From Chania fonticola_B (GTDB lineage Bacteria > Pseudomonadota > Gammaproteobacteria > Enterobacterales > Enterobacteriaceae), in assembly GCF_048537545.1 (NCBI RefSeq), contig NZ_CP183218.1: a stretch of 64,000 nucleotides of DNA. The stretch is one strand, 5' to 3'. The notes under the pieces were generated by a model. That model had not been told where the DNA came from, did no database searches, and saw nothing but the letters and a program-made list of their open reading frames with translations. This document shows, one piece after another, positions 26,033 to 34,158 of this stretch. The position numbers and the translations under genes were made by a program. The stretch's first letter is position 1; each line of letters begins with the position of its first letter.

Positions 26033-27628
26033 CAGATTGCTGACTAACCCCACTTTTTCAGGTGGGGTTAGTCTTTCTTAGCGACCGCAGGTCGCGATCG
26101 CGATATTTTTCCATAACCCCATCATTTGACCTTTCTTCTCGCCTATCGGGTTCTTCTCAGCTTCCAGGGACGCTTTTAACCAGCCATAAAAGTGATAAAG
26201 AAGCGCCAGCAGCGCCATCTTCTTCATATTTTGCGCTGTGGCCGCAAGCAGGCACTGCATTTGCACTTTCGACAGACCACGGAACCGCGCATATCTATGC
26301 CCATGGTGTTGTTTCGCATCCGCGAAGCTTCTTTCCACCGTTTCCTTGCGCCGCGCATAGACCTTCTTGCCCCACTTCGTCAGCCGTAACCTGTTGGCTT
26401 CCTCTTTCGACGCTTCCCACACGTGCCGCGTTATCGTTTTCTGCGCCTTGCTGTTCTGCGTACATTGCCCTCTCTGCTCGCACAACTGGCACACTGCCGG
26501 GTCTGAACGGTAATGCCGATAACCATTGCGGTCCGTTGTGCCGTATATCAGCTGTTCCTCTGCCGGGCACACATACACATCACGCGCCTCGTCATACCTG
26601 AAGTGCTTTTTCTGGAAGTCATTTTGGCCTTTGTGCGGCCTGCGATAGCCGGGTACCAACGCGATACCCATCTCCTGCGTCAGATGGCACACCGCCGAGG
26701 TAAAATAGCCCGCATCCACGCCCACCGCGACCGTATCAAGACTGAACCGCTCCACCTGGCGCGCCAGCCTGCCGATGAACGGCTGGCTGTCGTGCACATT
26801 ACCCGGCGTGACATGGGTATCCATGATGATGCCGTGCTTCCCGTCCACCGTGCGGTGGTCCAGATAGAAGAAGCCCTTCGGTTTGTTGTCCCGGTGCATA
26901 AAGCCGCTTTCCGGGTCGGTGGTACTGACTTTGGTGTTTTTACCGGCGTCGTTTTTGGTTGTTTTTCTTGCGGCGGGCAGCGGCTTTTTTTCGCGTTGCT
27001 TCCTGTCGGCCTCCACGGCTTCATTCAGCTGTGTAAAGTATTCACTGACACCTTCAGGGCGCAGTTCATTCACGGCCTTGCGCGGGTTGGCATCGGCTTT
27101 CAGGTGGGTGCTGTCGGTGTAAAGCACACGTCCGTTTGCCATCCCCTGACCCAGAGCCTGTAACACGATATGGTCAAAAATCTGCTGGAAGACATCGCTG
27201 TTGTTGAAGCGACGAATGCGGTTCTGGCTCAGGGTTGAGGCGTCGGGGATCTTCTCGGTCAGCCCCATACGCAGGAACCAGCGGTAAGCGACATTGACCT
27301 GGATTTCTTTGACCAGACGGCGCTCGGAGGGGACACCGAAGAGGTAGCCCAACAGCATCATTTTAATCAGGCGAACGGGGTCGATTGCGGGTCTGCCATT
27401 ATCGGGGCAATAAAGGTGAGCAACGGCATCGCGGATAAATTCAAAATCGATGGCGGCATCGATTTTACGCACCAGATGGTCTTCGGGGACCAATTCATCA
27501 AGGGTAATGGTTTCAAACTGGTATTGCTGAGGAGAGGGTTCTTTGAGCATGGCAGTCAGTCCGTTTTTTGCACTGACCTTATTAGATCAAAGTCCTGGCC
27601 TCACGGCCAGGACTTTGTCATCAATCTG
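26033..27628 (-). mobile_element. IS1182-family insertion sequence, 1596 bp
   Basis: The element is bounded by the 24-bp direct repeats. Its ends form imperfect inverted repeats: left CAGATTGCTGACTAA, right (reverse complement) CAGATTGATGACAAA, 13 of 15 identical. Inside each end lies another hairpin: 26044-26071 (10-bp stem CTAACCCCAC/GTGGGGTTAG) and one near 27590-27616 (AAGTCCTGGCC with GGCCAGGACTT). One intact transposase gene fills it. IS1182 members are known, as I recall, for inserting in palindromes with variable, often long target duplications, which fits this case. The intact ends, intact gene and identical flanks suggest recent insertion. Confidence 0.88.
26078..27550 (-). CDS. IS1182-family DDE transposase
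   Basis: A 490-residue transposase. The N-terminal DUF772-type DNA-binding region includes DNGRPAIDPVRLIKMMLLGY and ERRLVKEIQVNVAYRWFLRM. The DDE catalytic residues are seen as the Asp in VLYTDSTHLKADAN, the Asp in VAVGVDAGYFTS and the Glu in RKETVERSFADAKQHHG. A zinc-like cysteine cluster (CQLCEQRGQC) lies between the last two. The frame is uninterrupted, so the element may still be active. It is transcribed towards plsB. The Shine-Dalgarno sequence is weak, as is common for transposases. Confidence 0.92.
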   Translation of the reverse strand: MLKEPSPQQYQFETITLDELVPEDHLVRKIDAAIDFEFIRDAVAHLYCPDNGRPAIDPVRLIKMMLLGYLFGVPSERRLVKEIQVNVAYRWFLRMGLTEKIPDASTLSQNRIRRFNNSDVFQQIFDHIVLQALGQGMANGRVLYTDSTHLKADANPRKAVNELRPEGVSEYFTQLNEAVEADRKQREKKPLPAARKTTKNDAGKNTKVSTTDPESGFMHRDNKPKGFFYLDHRTVDGKHGIIMDTHVTPGNVHDSQPFIGRLARQVERFSLDTVAVGVDAGYFTSAVCHLTQEMGIALVPGYRRPHKGQNDFQKKHFRYDEARDVYVCPAEEQLIYGTTDRNGYRHYRSDPAVCQLCEQRGQCTQNSKAQKTITRHVWEASKEEANRLRLTKWGKKVYARRKETVERSFADAKQHHGHRYARFRGLSKVQMQCLLAATAQNMKKMALLALLYHFYGWLKASLEAEKNPIGEKKGQMMGLWKNIAIATCGR

Positions 27629-27652
27629 AAGGCATCCGTTAATGGATGCCTT
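27629..27652. repeat. 24-bp direct repeat, right copy (target duplication of the IS)
   Basis: Identical to 26009-26032. Here the T-run TTTTTACTTTTT follows on the right, which originally served plsB; the IS now lies between plsB and this T-run. Confidence 0.88.
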
Positions 27653-27674
27653 TTTACTTTTTGCGTTGGGCAAA

Positions 27675-28541
27675 TCACACGTAGCTAAGCGCAATACCGA
27701 TGAACAACACCAAGCCGACGTAGTTATTATTCAGGAAGGCACGGAAGCAGGCATCGCGATCGCGGCCAGCCACCTGCTTTTGCTGATGGATAAACAACGC
27801 CCCGGCCAGCAACAGCGACCAGTAAAACGCGCCCCCCAGTTGCATCAGATAACCTACCCACAACATCAGCAACAGCGTAGCAAACTGCAACACCCCGACG
27901 ATCAGCTTGTCATGGCGGCCAAACAGCACCGCGGTGGATTTTATCCCAATCTTCACATCGTCATCACGATCGACCATGGCATACAGGGTATCGTAAGCCA
28001 CCGTCCAGCAGATATTGGCCAGAAACAGCAACCAGCAGCTCAGTGGCAGCGACTCGCTGACAGCGGCATAGGCCATCGGGATCGACCAGCCAAACGCCGC
28101 CCCCAGCACCACCTGAGGCAGATTGGTCACCCGCTTCATAAACGGGTAAACCCAGGCCAGCGCCAGAGCCGCCAGCGACAGCCAGATGGTCATGGCGTTC
28201 AACGTCAGCACCAACGCAAAGGAAACCAGCACCAGCGAGACAAACAGGATCTTGGCCTCTTTTTCGCTGACGCGGCCGCTCGGCATTGGGCGGCCTGCGG
28301 TGCGTTTCACATGCCCATCGAAAGCGCGATCGGCATAGTCATTCACCACGCAACCCGCAGCACGCATCAGGAAAACGCCAAGCACAAATACCAGCAATAC
28401 CGACGGCGAAGGAACTCCCCCCCCTGCCAACCACAATGCCCACAGGGTGGGCCACAGCAACAATAGCGTGCCAATCGGCTTATCGATGCGCATCAGATGG
28501 CAATAGGCCTGCCATTTGCTTTGAATCACGCTCCCTTCCAA
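27675..28541 (-). CDS. ubiA: 4-hydroxybenzoate octaprenyltransferase
   Basis: A 288-residue inner membrane prenyltransferase that attaches the polyprenyl tail to 4-hydroxybenzoate, the second step of ubiquinone synthesis. The first Asp-rich motif is NDYADRAFD at residues 67-75, and the second is in YAMVDRDDDVKIGIKSTA. Collinear with E. coli UbiA. The start is taken as TTG at 28541 (EGSVIQSKWQAYCHLM follows) because GGGGAGA lies 7-8 bp upstream and the length then fits the family; a GTG four codons on is the alternative. It lies 17 bp after ubiC, as in E. coli. Confidence 0.94.
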   Translation of the reverse strand: MEGSVIQSKWQAYCHLMRIDKPIGTLLLLWPTLWALWLAGGGVPSPSVLLVFVLGVFLMRAAGCVVNDYADRAFDGHVKRTAGRPMPSGRVSEKEAKILFVSLVLVSFALVLTLNAMTIWLSLAALALAWVYPFMKRVTNLPQVVLGAAFGWSIPMAYAAVSESLPLSCWLLFLANICWTVAYDTLYAMVDRDDDVKIGIKSTAVLFGRHDKLIVGVLQFATLLLMLWVGYLMQLGGAFYWSLLLAGALFIHQQKQVAGRDRDACFRAFLNNNYVGLVLFIGIALSYV

Positions 28542-28558
28542 AGTTCTTTCTCCCCTAA

Positions 28559-29080
28559 TTATGCCGGAGTGCCCTTTTCCACCGCATACAGTGGAGAGGC
28601 CGGTAGAAACAGTTCCGTCAGTAACAATGGTTTTCCCGCCAGACGGAGGCGAGAACGCCGCGCCCACAGATCCTTCTGCTGGCCAACATGGATATAATCA
28701 CGAGTCAGGCTTTCACTGCTGAACAGATAACGGCCCAGTGGCAACGTCCCCAGATCGACCAGTGCCAGATCCGGCCCGGTCAGTGTTTCCTGTGGGATCA
28801 CCGTACGCCCCAGCAGCCAAGGCTCGCCGTCACCCAGTAAAACGATTTCACGCAGCCAATAACGCTCGCTGTGTGGCAGATGAACCGCCTCTTCGGCAAG
28901 CTGGTCACGAGTGATGAAGCATTCACGCTGTGGTTCTACCTGCACACGGCCACAATGGCGCTCAAAACGGCGGGTCATGGAACCTAACTCCATCAGCCAA
29001 TCGCTAACGGCGGCAGGTATTGAGGAATGTTCAGACAGCCACTCAATAGGCGGCAGGATAGGCTCCCTAATGTCAGACAT
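28559..29080 (-). CDS. ubiC: Chorismate pyruvate-lyase
   Basis: A 173-residue cytosolic enzyme that splits chorismate into pyruvate and 4-hydroxybenzoate, the first committed step of ubiquinone synthesis; its product goes directly to UbiA. Family motifs: SDWLMELGSMTRRFERHCGR, YWLREIVLLGDGEPWLLGRT and LGTLPLGRYLF. The ATG at 29080 has GGAG 7 bp upstream and gives the normal length; the longer frame to 29194 has no support. First gene of the ubiCA operon. Confidence 0.94.
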   Translation of the reverse strand: MSDIREPILPPIEWLSEHSSIPAAVSDWLMELGSMTRRFERHCGRVQVEPQRECFITRDQLAEEAVHLPHSERYWLREIVLLGDGEPWLLGRTVIPQETLTGPDLALVDLGTLPLGRYLFSSESLTRDYIHVGQQKDLWARRSRLRLAGKPLLLTELFLPASPLYAVEKGTPA

Positions 29081-29323
29081 TATGCTACTCCAGGCCGGAG
29101 GCTGCGTGCCGCGCCAAGCCATACAAACTGTTAACAGAAATCCATTGTAACGCAGAAACGCAAAAGCGGCAGGCAGATTCGTGACGTAACGCATCCCCCA
29201 TTATCAGGGGGTAAAACGGCAGGCTGTCGTAGTGGAAGATGTCATAACGCGAGAGAGTTCGTACTGTTGGCGCCACGCTGTCCCCCTCTGCTCGGTATCA
29301 GTGGGGAAACGCGGGTGGGCAGA

Positions 29324-29350
29324 TGAAAAAAGGTGCGCCGAAACGCACCA
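29324..29350 (-). terminator. Terminator of the malK-lamB-malM operon
   Basis: On the minus strand GGTGCG and CGCACC form a stem around TTTCGG, followed by TTTTTTCATC; it lies 32 bp after the malM stop. The 240 bp between here and ubiC hold the ubiC promoter and nothing else I can support. Confidence 0.88.
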
Positions 29351-29381
29351 ATCATCAAGCCAGCATCGGTAGCGTGGGGGA

Positions 29382-30284
29382 TTACCCCTTGCCTTTCACG
29401 CTGCCAATAAACGTTTCACGAGCGGTGGTGGAACCCAGTTTTTCGGCCTCATTCATCAGTTTCAGCGCCTTATCGATATCGCCCGCCTTGACCGCCTGTT
29501 TGATGCCGTTATTGAAGTAAGCCTCGGTGTCATTGAGCATCGGTTCTGCCGGTGCGCTGGCAACCGGTGCTGGAGCCGCAACTGCCGGAGCGGTGGCACC
29601 CACCACGACCGGTGGCGTTGCCGGAGCCGATTGCAGCATGCCAATCATGATGTTGCTGGCCCCTTGTTCTGCCGTCACCTTCAGCTTCAACGTGCCGCCA
29701 GTGCTGTGGCTGGCGATCGGATCCGGGATGTCCGGTACCGCGTTACCCACCCCTTGGGCGTAGGCTTTGGCCGGGTTGGTCAGGATGGTGGTTTTAGCCA
29801 GATCCTGCTGGGTGGTGTACACCAACAGATAGATCTGTTTTTGCCCCAGCGCAGGGGTCAGTTTCAATGTGCCCTCCAACCGATCGGCAGACATCACGCC
29901 CGGTGGCTGGTAAGCGAAATAGCTGCTCGGGTAATAGGCCGCCGGGCGCATATGTTCATCCAGCACCAATACGCTTGGAGCATAGATTGAGTTTTTATTG
30001 GCCAGACTGCTCAGTTGGATTTCCAGCGATCCTCGATCGGCCGGCAGCGCAAACGCAGCAACGGCTCCTTGGATCTGGCCTTGGTTGATCTGTGGGCTGA
30101 CATTATTGAGTTGGACATCCTGGGTCACCGGCGGTACCAACGGCTGCCAAGGCAAACTTTGCAGGGTAGTGGCACTGATGGCCGGTGCGACAGAAACGTT
30201 GGCCGGAGTATCGGCATAGGTCGCCAGCGGTGCGCCGACGGTCAACGCCAGAGACAGGCAGAGTGACAGTAGATTTTTTTTCAT
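29382..30284 (-). CDS. malM: Maltose operon periplasmic protein MalM
   Basis: A 300-residue periplasmic protein of unknown precise role encoded at the end of the malK operon. Residues 1-23 form a signal peptide (MKKNLLSLCLSLALTVGAPL, ending ATYA). Conserved parts include LPWQPLVPPVTQDVQLN, PSSYFAYQPPGVMSADRLEG and FGAL-like beta strands, then an Ala/Pro-rich linker (APAVAAPAPVASAPAEP) and a C-terminal helix pair. It matches E. coli MalM in order and length. The start at 30284, after GAGAGGG, is chosen because the signal peptide begins there. An inverted repeat separates it from lamB. Confidence 0.92.
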   Translation of the reverse strand: MKKNLLSLCLSLALTVGAPLATYADTPANVSVAPAISATTLQSLPWQPLVPPVTQDVQLNNVSPQINQGQIQGAVAAFALPADRGSLEIQLSSLANKNSIYAPSVLVLDEHMRPAAYYPSSYFAYQPPGVMSADRLEGTLKLTPALGQKQIYLLVYTTQQDLAKTTILTNPAKAYAQGVGNAVPDIPDPIASHSTGGTLKLKVTAEQGASNIMIGMLQSAPATPPVVVGATAPAVAAPAPVASAPAEPMLNDTEAYFNNGIKQAVKAGDIDKALKLMNEAEKLGSTTARETFIGSVKGKG

Positions 30285-30360
30285 TGTTATACCCTCTCGC
30301 TTTGAGCGTGTATCCCGGCAGCGGGCAGGCAAGCGCACTACTGCCGGTTAAACGGTAAGA

Positions 30361-30384
30361 GGGAGGGCGTACAGGCGCCCTCCC
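30361..30384 (-). other. GC-rich hairpin between lamB and malM
   Basis: A 9-bp perfect stem (GGGAGGGCG with CGCCCTCCC) and a 6-nt loop, 13 bp after the lamB stop and with no T-run. It is probably a 3' stabiliser or attenuator that keeps lamB expression above malM. Confidence 0.6.
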
Positions 30385-30396
30385 GTCAAGCCAGTA

Positions 30397-31692
30397 TTAC
30401 CACCAGATTTCCATCTGGGCACCGAAGGTGACTTCGCTGTCTTTACCACGGCTGAAGGTATGCATGCTGGTATCGTTATAAGCCGTACCTGCGTTGTAGC
30501 CCGCACCGGAATCGTTGTTTGCGTAGCCCCACTTCTCATCCCAGTTGGCGTAGGTCGCGAAGACACGGATCGCCGGACGTGACCAGATGCTGTTACCCGC
30601 TTGCCACTGTTGTGCCAGGGTGACTTTGTATTGGCCGTTGCGATCGCCAGTACGTTGCGACTTCACGTTGTCGTAGCCAACTTCCATCAAGGTGCTCATG
30701 ATTGGCGTCCATTTGTACATTGGGCGCACGCCCACGGTGTACCAGGTGGTGCCGTTGTCATTGTCGCGGTTAACGTCCTGATACATGGCAACATACATCA
30801 TTGCCCAATCATCGTTGAAGTCGATGGCACCGTGATCCAGCACGCGGATCATCTTGCCGTTGTTATCAATGGAAGAACCTTGGCTGCGGCCGTTGTTCTG
30901 CGCAGTCATGGAATCGGTGGCGTACTGTACCGTGAATTTGTTGAAGCCGCCCAGGATGCTCTGGGTATGTTCCGCGGTAAACATCCAACCGTCTTTGCTT
31001 GCCCCGTCGACCAGGTGGTAACCGTCTTGCTCATTGGCACGGCCATAATCCACACCCAGTTCCAACGTACCGCCAGGATTCAGCTCAAGGCCAGCCAAAC
31101 GCAGGTCGTAGGTATCGTTGACGGTTGGACGCTCGTCACGTTGATTGTCGATATAACCTAAGGAACCACCGGATTCGGTGTTACGGGTCACGGCAGCAGA
31201 CAGCTTGCCGAAGCCCAGGTCGATATTTTCCAGACCGGCACCAGGACCTGAGATGTCCCAGTAGTAGAAGTCGATCATATGGACGTCATGACGTTGATAG
31301 AAGCGCTTACCGGCCCACATGTTGGCACCTGGCAACGCGTCGATCAGGTTTTTACCCTGCACGTTCACTTCACGGAAGGCCGGATTGGTCGATTCCCAAT
31401 CAGACTGTTGCGACACGGAATAGGCCACGTTGGTGTCGAAGTAGAAGCTCTTGTCGCCCTCTTTCCACACTTCCTGGCCCAGTTTCAGTTCCGCATAGGT
31501 TTCACATTCGTTACCCAGACGGTACTTACTGCTGGCACCGGTGGTCTGGAAACACTGTTGCTCACCGCCGCTCCCGGTCCAACCGATACCGGAACGTGCG
31601 TAGCCGTGGAAATCCACCGCCATCGCTGATGAGGATAAGACACCGGCGGCGACAGCCAGAGTCAGAGGAAGTTTGCGCAGAGTAGTCATCAT
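30397..31692 (-). CDS. lamB: Maltoporin LamB
   Basis: A 431-residue outer membrane trimeric porin for maltose and maltodextrins. Residues 1-25 form a signal peptide ending SSAMA; the mature protein begins VDFHGYARSGIGWTGSGGEQ, as in E. coli LamB, and ends with the aromatic outer-membrane signature VTFGAQMEIWW. Aromatic 'greasy slide' residues and the loop-1 cysteines (CFQTTG, NECETYAE) are present. It lies between malK (30 bp upstream) and malM and is controlled by MalT and CRP from the divergent promoter region. Two ATGs are adjacent at the start. Confidence 0.97.
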   Translation of the reverse strand: MMTTLRKLPLTLAVAAGVLSSSAMAVDFHGYARSGIGWTGSGGEQQCFQTTGASSKYRLGNECETYAELKLGQEVWKEGDKSFYFDTNVAYSVSQQSDWESTNPAFREVNVQGKNLIDALPGANMWAGKRFYQRHDVHMIDFYYWDISGPGAGLENIDLGFGKLSAAVTRNTESGGSLGYIDNQRDERPTVNDTYDLRLAGLELNPGGTLELGVDYGRANEQDGYHLVDGASKDGWMFTAEHTQSILGGFNKFTVQYATDSMTAQNNGRSQGSSIDNNGKMIRVLDHGAIDFNDDWAMMYVAMYQDVNRDNDNGTTWYTVGVRPMYKWTPIMSTLMEVGYDNVKSQRTGDRNGQYKVTLAQQWQAGNSIWSRPAIRVFATYANWDEKWGYANNDSGAGYNAGTAYNDTSMHTFSRGKDSEVTFGAQMEIWW

Positions 31693-31721
31693 TATTCTCC
31701 TGTTATACAGACCTTGATGCT

Positions 31722-32837
31722 TTAAACACCCGGTTCCTGATGCAGCCGTTTACACGCCGTCCCGTCCTCGCGGAACAGGTGGCAACGGTGTGGCGGCAGG
31801 CCGATGGCGAATGTTGCACCTTCTTCTACCAGCACCACGTCGTTCTGGCGGTAAACCAGGTTTTGACGAATTGCCGGAATTTGGATATGGATTTGCGTCT
31901 CGTTGCCGAGCTGCTCCACCACCTGTACTTCACCCATCAATGTCACTTCAGACTCGGAACTCGGTAACAGATGTTCTGGGCGGATCCCCAACGACAGGTT
32001 GGCCCCAACCTCAATGCCCTCCCCCTCAACCGGCAGCCATACCAATTGGCGATTGGGCATCGGCAGTTCGATCTGTACCCGCAGTGCTTCCACACCGGTC
32101 ACTTTCACCGGCAGGAAATTCATTTTTGGCGAGCCGATAAAGCCCGCGACAAAGCGGTTGGCCGGGTAGTGATAGAGTTCCAGCGGCTTGCCGATCTGGG
32201 CCACACGCCCGGCGTCCAGCACCACGATTTTGTCGGCCAGCGTCATCGCTTCAACCTGATCGTGAGTGACGTAAATCATGGTGCGCTGCAGCCGCTTGTG
32301 CAGACGTGAGATCTCAATGCGCATCTGCACCCGCAGTGCGGCATCCAGGTTGGAAAGCGGTTCGTCCAGCAGGAACACATCCGGCTCAGCCACCAGCGTA
32401 CGGCCAATCGCCACACGCTGACGCTGCCCACCGGACAGGGCTTTTGGGCGTCGGTCCAGCAAATGCGCTAATTGCAGCACTTCAGACACCTGATTAACCC
32501 GCTGATTGATTTCCGCTTTTTTAGCCCCGGCCAGCTTCAGGCCAAACGACATGTTGTCGGCCACGGACAGATGCGGATACAGCGCGTAAGACTGGAACAC
32601 CATGCCGATACCGCGCTCGGAAGGCGGCACCTCATTCATCCGTTTCTCACCGATGAACAGATCGCCAGAGGTAATATCCTCAAGCCCGGCGATCATGCGC
32701 AGCAGCGTTGATTTACCGCAGCCGGATGGCCCGACAAACACCACAAACTCGCCGTCATCGATAGTCAGATTGACGTCTTTGGAAATCACGACCTCGCCGA
32801 AGGCCTTATAAACGCTGCGCAGTGTGACGCTAGCCAT
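31722..32837 (-). CDS. malK: Maltose/maltodextrin ABC transporter ATPase MalK
   Basis: A 371-residue ATPase that forms MalFGK2 with the MalF and MalG permeases. Walker A is GPSGCGKST at residues 36-44, the signature LSGGQRQRVAIGRTL lies near 135, Walker B is VFLLDEPLSNLDA and the switch His is in MIYVTHDQVEAMTLAD. The C-terminal regulatory domain (GIRPEHLLPSSESEV) binds MalT in the absence of substrate and EIIA-Glc in inducer exclusion. Length equals E. coli MalK. Its ATG lies 8 bp inside the upstream GH13-like gene, so the two are translationally coupled. Confidence 0.97.
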   Translation of the reverse strand: MASVTLRSVYKAFGEVVISKDVNLTIDDGEFVVFVGPSGCGKSTLLRMIAGLEDITSGDLFIGEKRMNEVPPSERGIGMVFQSYALYPHLSVADNMSFGLKLAGAKKAEINQRVNQVSEVLQLAHLLDRRPKALSGGQRQRVAIGRTLVAEPDVFLLDEPLSNLDAALRVQMRIEISRLHKRLQRTMIYVTHDQVEAMTLADKIVVLDAGRVAQIGKPLELYHYPANRFVAGFIGSPKMNFLPVKVTGVEALRVQIELPMPNRQLVWLPVEGEGIEVGANLSLGIRPEHLLPSSESEVTLMGEVQVVEQLGNETQIHIQIPAIRQNLVYRQNDVVLVEEGATFAIGLPPHRCHLFREDGTACKRLHQEPGV

Positions 32838-33804
32838 GCGTTACTCCCCTGCTTTCGCAGTTAACATTTCGTGTGAAGATGGCGGAACCGAAGCCCGCCA
32901 AGACCCATTGATGACCCTCTTGCTGCGCACCGTACTGCCATGCCATAGGCTTGGTCGCCTCAGCCGGTGCAGCCGGCTGAGTATAAGGCTGTAGGTTGAT
33001 CAGCGCTTCAAGGCATTGATCCTGATGGGTAATAAGTAAGCGAATAACGCCATTTTCCTGGCTGATCTGGTTCAGAACACCACATTGGATCACCGGGTGC
33101 TGACGCAGAGCCAACAGGGCCTGGCAGTAACGTAAGGTTGAATGGTGGTCGTGTTGCTGGCGGCTGATGGCCAGCGCACGGTGTTCTATCGCCACCTGTT
33201 GATACCAATGGATCTCTCCTGCGGTGACCTGCTCCGGCGCTTCATGCCAAGGCATCGGGGTTTGTGCCCCCTGCGGTTCTTGCAGATCCGCCGCGTGTGG
33301 CAAGCCCAGCTCTTCGCCCTGATACAAGCAGATAGGTGCGGGCAGTAATGCCAACAGGGTCAGGAAAGCCTGTGCAGAACGCAGATCGCCTTGCCCCCAA
33401 TGGCTGACCACTCGCGGCTGATCGATTTCGCCGGTGCTCCAGACTTTTTCGCCCAGTTGGTGACGATGGGTATGCAACACCTCCACCAGCTTTTCGCAGC
33501 TGAACGGCACCACTTCCAGCGCCAACGCGCTGCGGACATAGTGCTGTTCGGGAGCGGCACTGCGGCAGATACGCTGAGTGCCTTCACTGTGCCAAAGTGC
33601 CAGCCCGTGCCCGGCGACTTCCGCTCCAGCCTCTGGCGATAACGCCTGCGGCAATAACAGCCCGTCCACCGCCAGTGCTTTCAGATAGGGCAGCGCCGCC
33701 ATCATGCCGTGCATGTCGCCCACACCATCGCCGTTTCCATCGCGGAAACTGACCGGATGGATCCGGTACAGCGTGGGGTGAGTGGCGGTACGCACTGGTG
33801 ACAT
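32830..33804 (-). CDS. Truncated, probably inactive GH13 (alpha-glucosidase-like) protein upstream of malK
   Basis: A 324-residue protein without signal peptide. Residues 11-51 match the first strand and helix of oligo-1,6-glucosidase-type GH13 enzymes (TLYRIHPVSFRDGNGDGVGD, with the calcium loop D22-D30). Then about 200 residues of the usual barrel and B domain are missing. The protein resumes near residue 96 with the region IV area (GEIDQPRVVSHWG, normally NHDQPR) and YQGEELGLPH at 161-170, then a C-terminal beta domain. The catalytic nucleophile Asp and acid/base Glu regions are absent and the region IV His is replaced. The frame is intact and overlaps malK by 8 bp as first gene of the operon. 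A non-catalytic role is likely; the ATG at 33804 is preferred over 33882. Confidence 0.75.
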   Translation of the reverse strand: MSPVRTATHPTLYRIHPVSFRDGNGDGVGDMHGMMAALPYLKALAVDGLLLPQALSPEAGAEVAGHGLALWHSEGTQRICRSAAPEQHYVRSALALEVVPFSCEKLVEVLHTHRHQLGEKVWSTGEIDQPRVVSHWGQGDLRSAQAFLTLLALLPAPICLYQGEELGLPHAADLQEPQGAQTPMPWHEAPEQVTAGEIHWYQQVAIEHRALAISRQQHDHHSTLRYCQALLALRQHPVIQCGVLNQISQENGVIRLLITHQDQCLEALINLQPYTQPAAPAEATKPMAWQYGAQQEGHQWVLAGFGSAIFTRNVNCESRGVTHG

Positions 33805-34158
33805 AGGTCCGGGTTCCTGCAGCGTTAGGCGGTAAAAATCAATGTTGCCAATAGTGGGGTAACGGCAAGAAGGGGTAATCATCCGTAACAGGATTTTTCA
33901 TGGGGGAGGAGATGGGAGGATGAGAGAACGACGATGCGCGGCGAAAGTTCCCGGCATAAGGCAAATCTGTGATCTTCCTTGCAAAAATAGCCCTGTCTTT
34001 TCGTGTCCGACACCACAGAATAGGGCGGTTTGCTAGCTGGATCACACTACTCAGGCATGGGGCGTAGACGGGGGGAGGATGAGAACACAGCGGGTTGTGA
34101 CCCACTATTAGCGCGTAACCGCTCTCCTTACCGCAGTCCCCACAGAAGGATTGGATTT
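33805..34158. promoter_or_regulatory. Divergent mal promoter region with MalT boxes
   Basis: 354 bp between the GH13-like gene and malE. MalT-type boxes (consensus GGGGAKGAGG) are seen at 33903-33912 (9 of 10), 33916-33925 (8 of 10) and 34075-34084 (8 of 10), all in the same orientation. CRP-like half sites (TGTGA) occur near 33967 and, in reverse, near 34042, with imperfect partners. The layout of paired MalT boxes near malK and another near malE, with CRP between, is that of E. coli. Confidence 0.72.
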
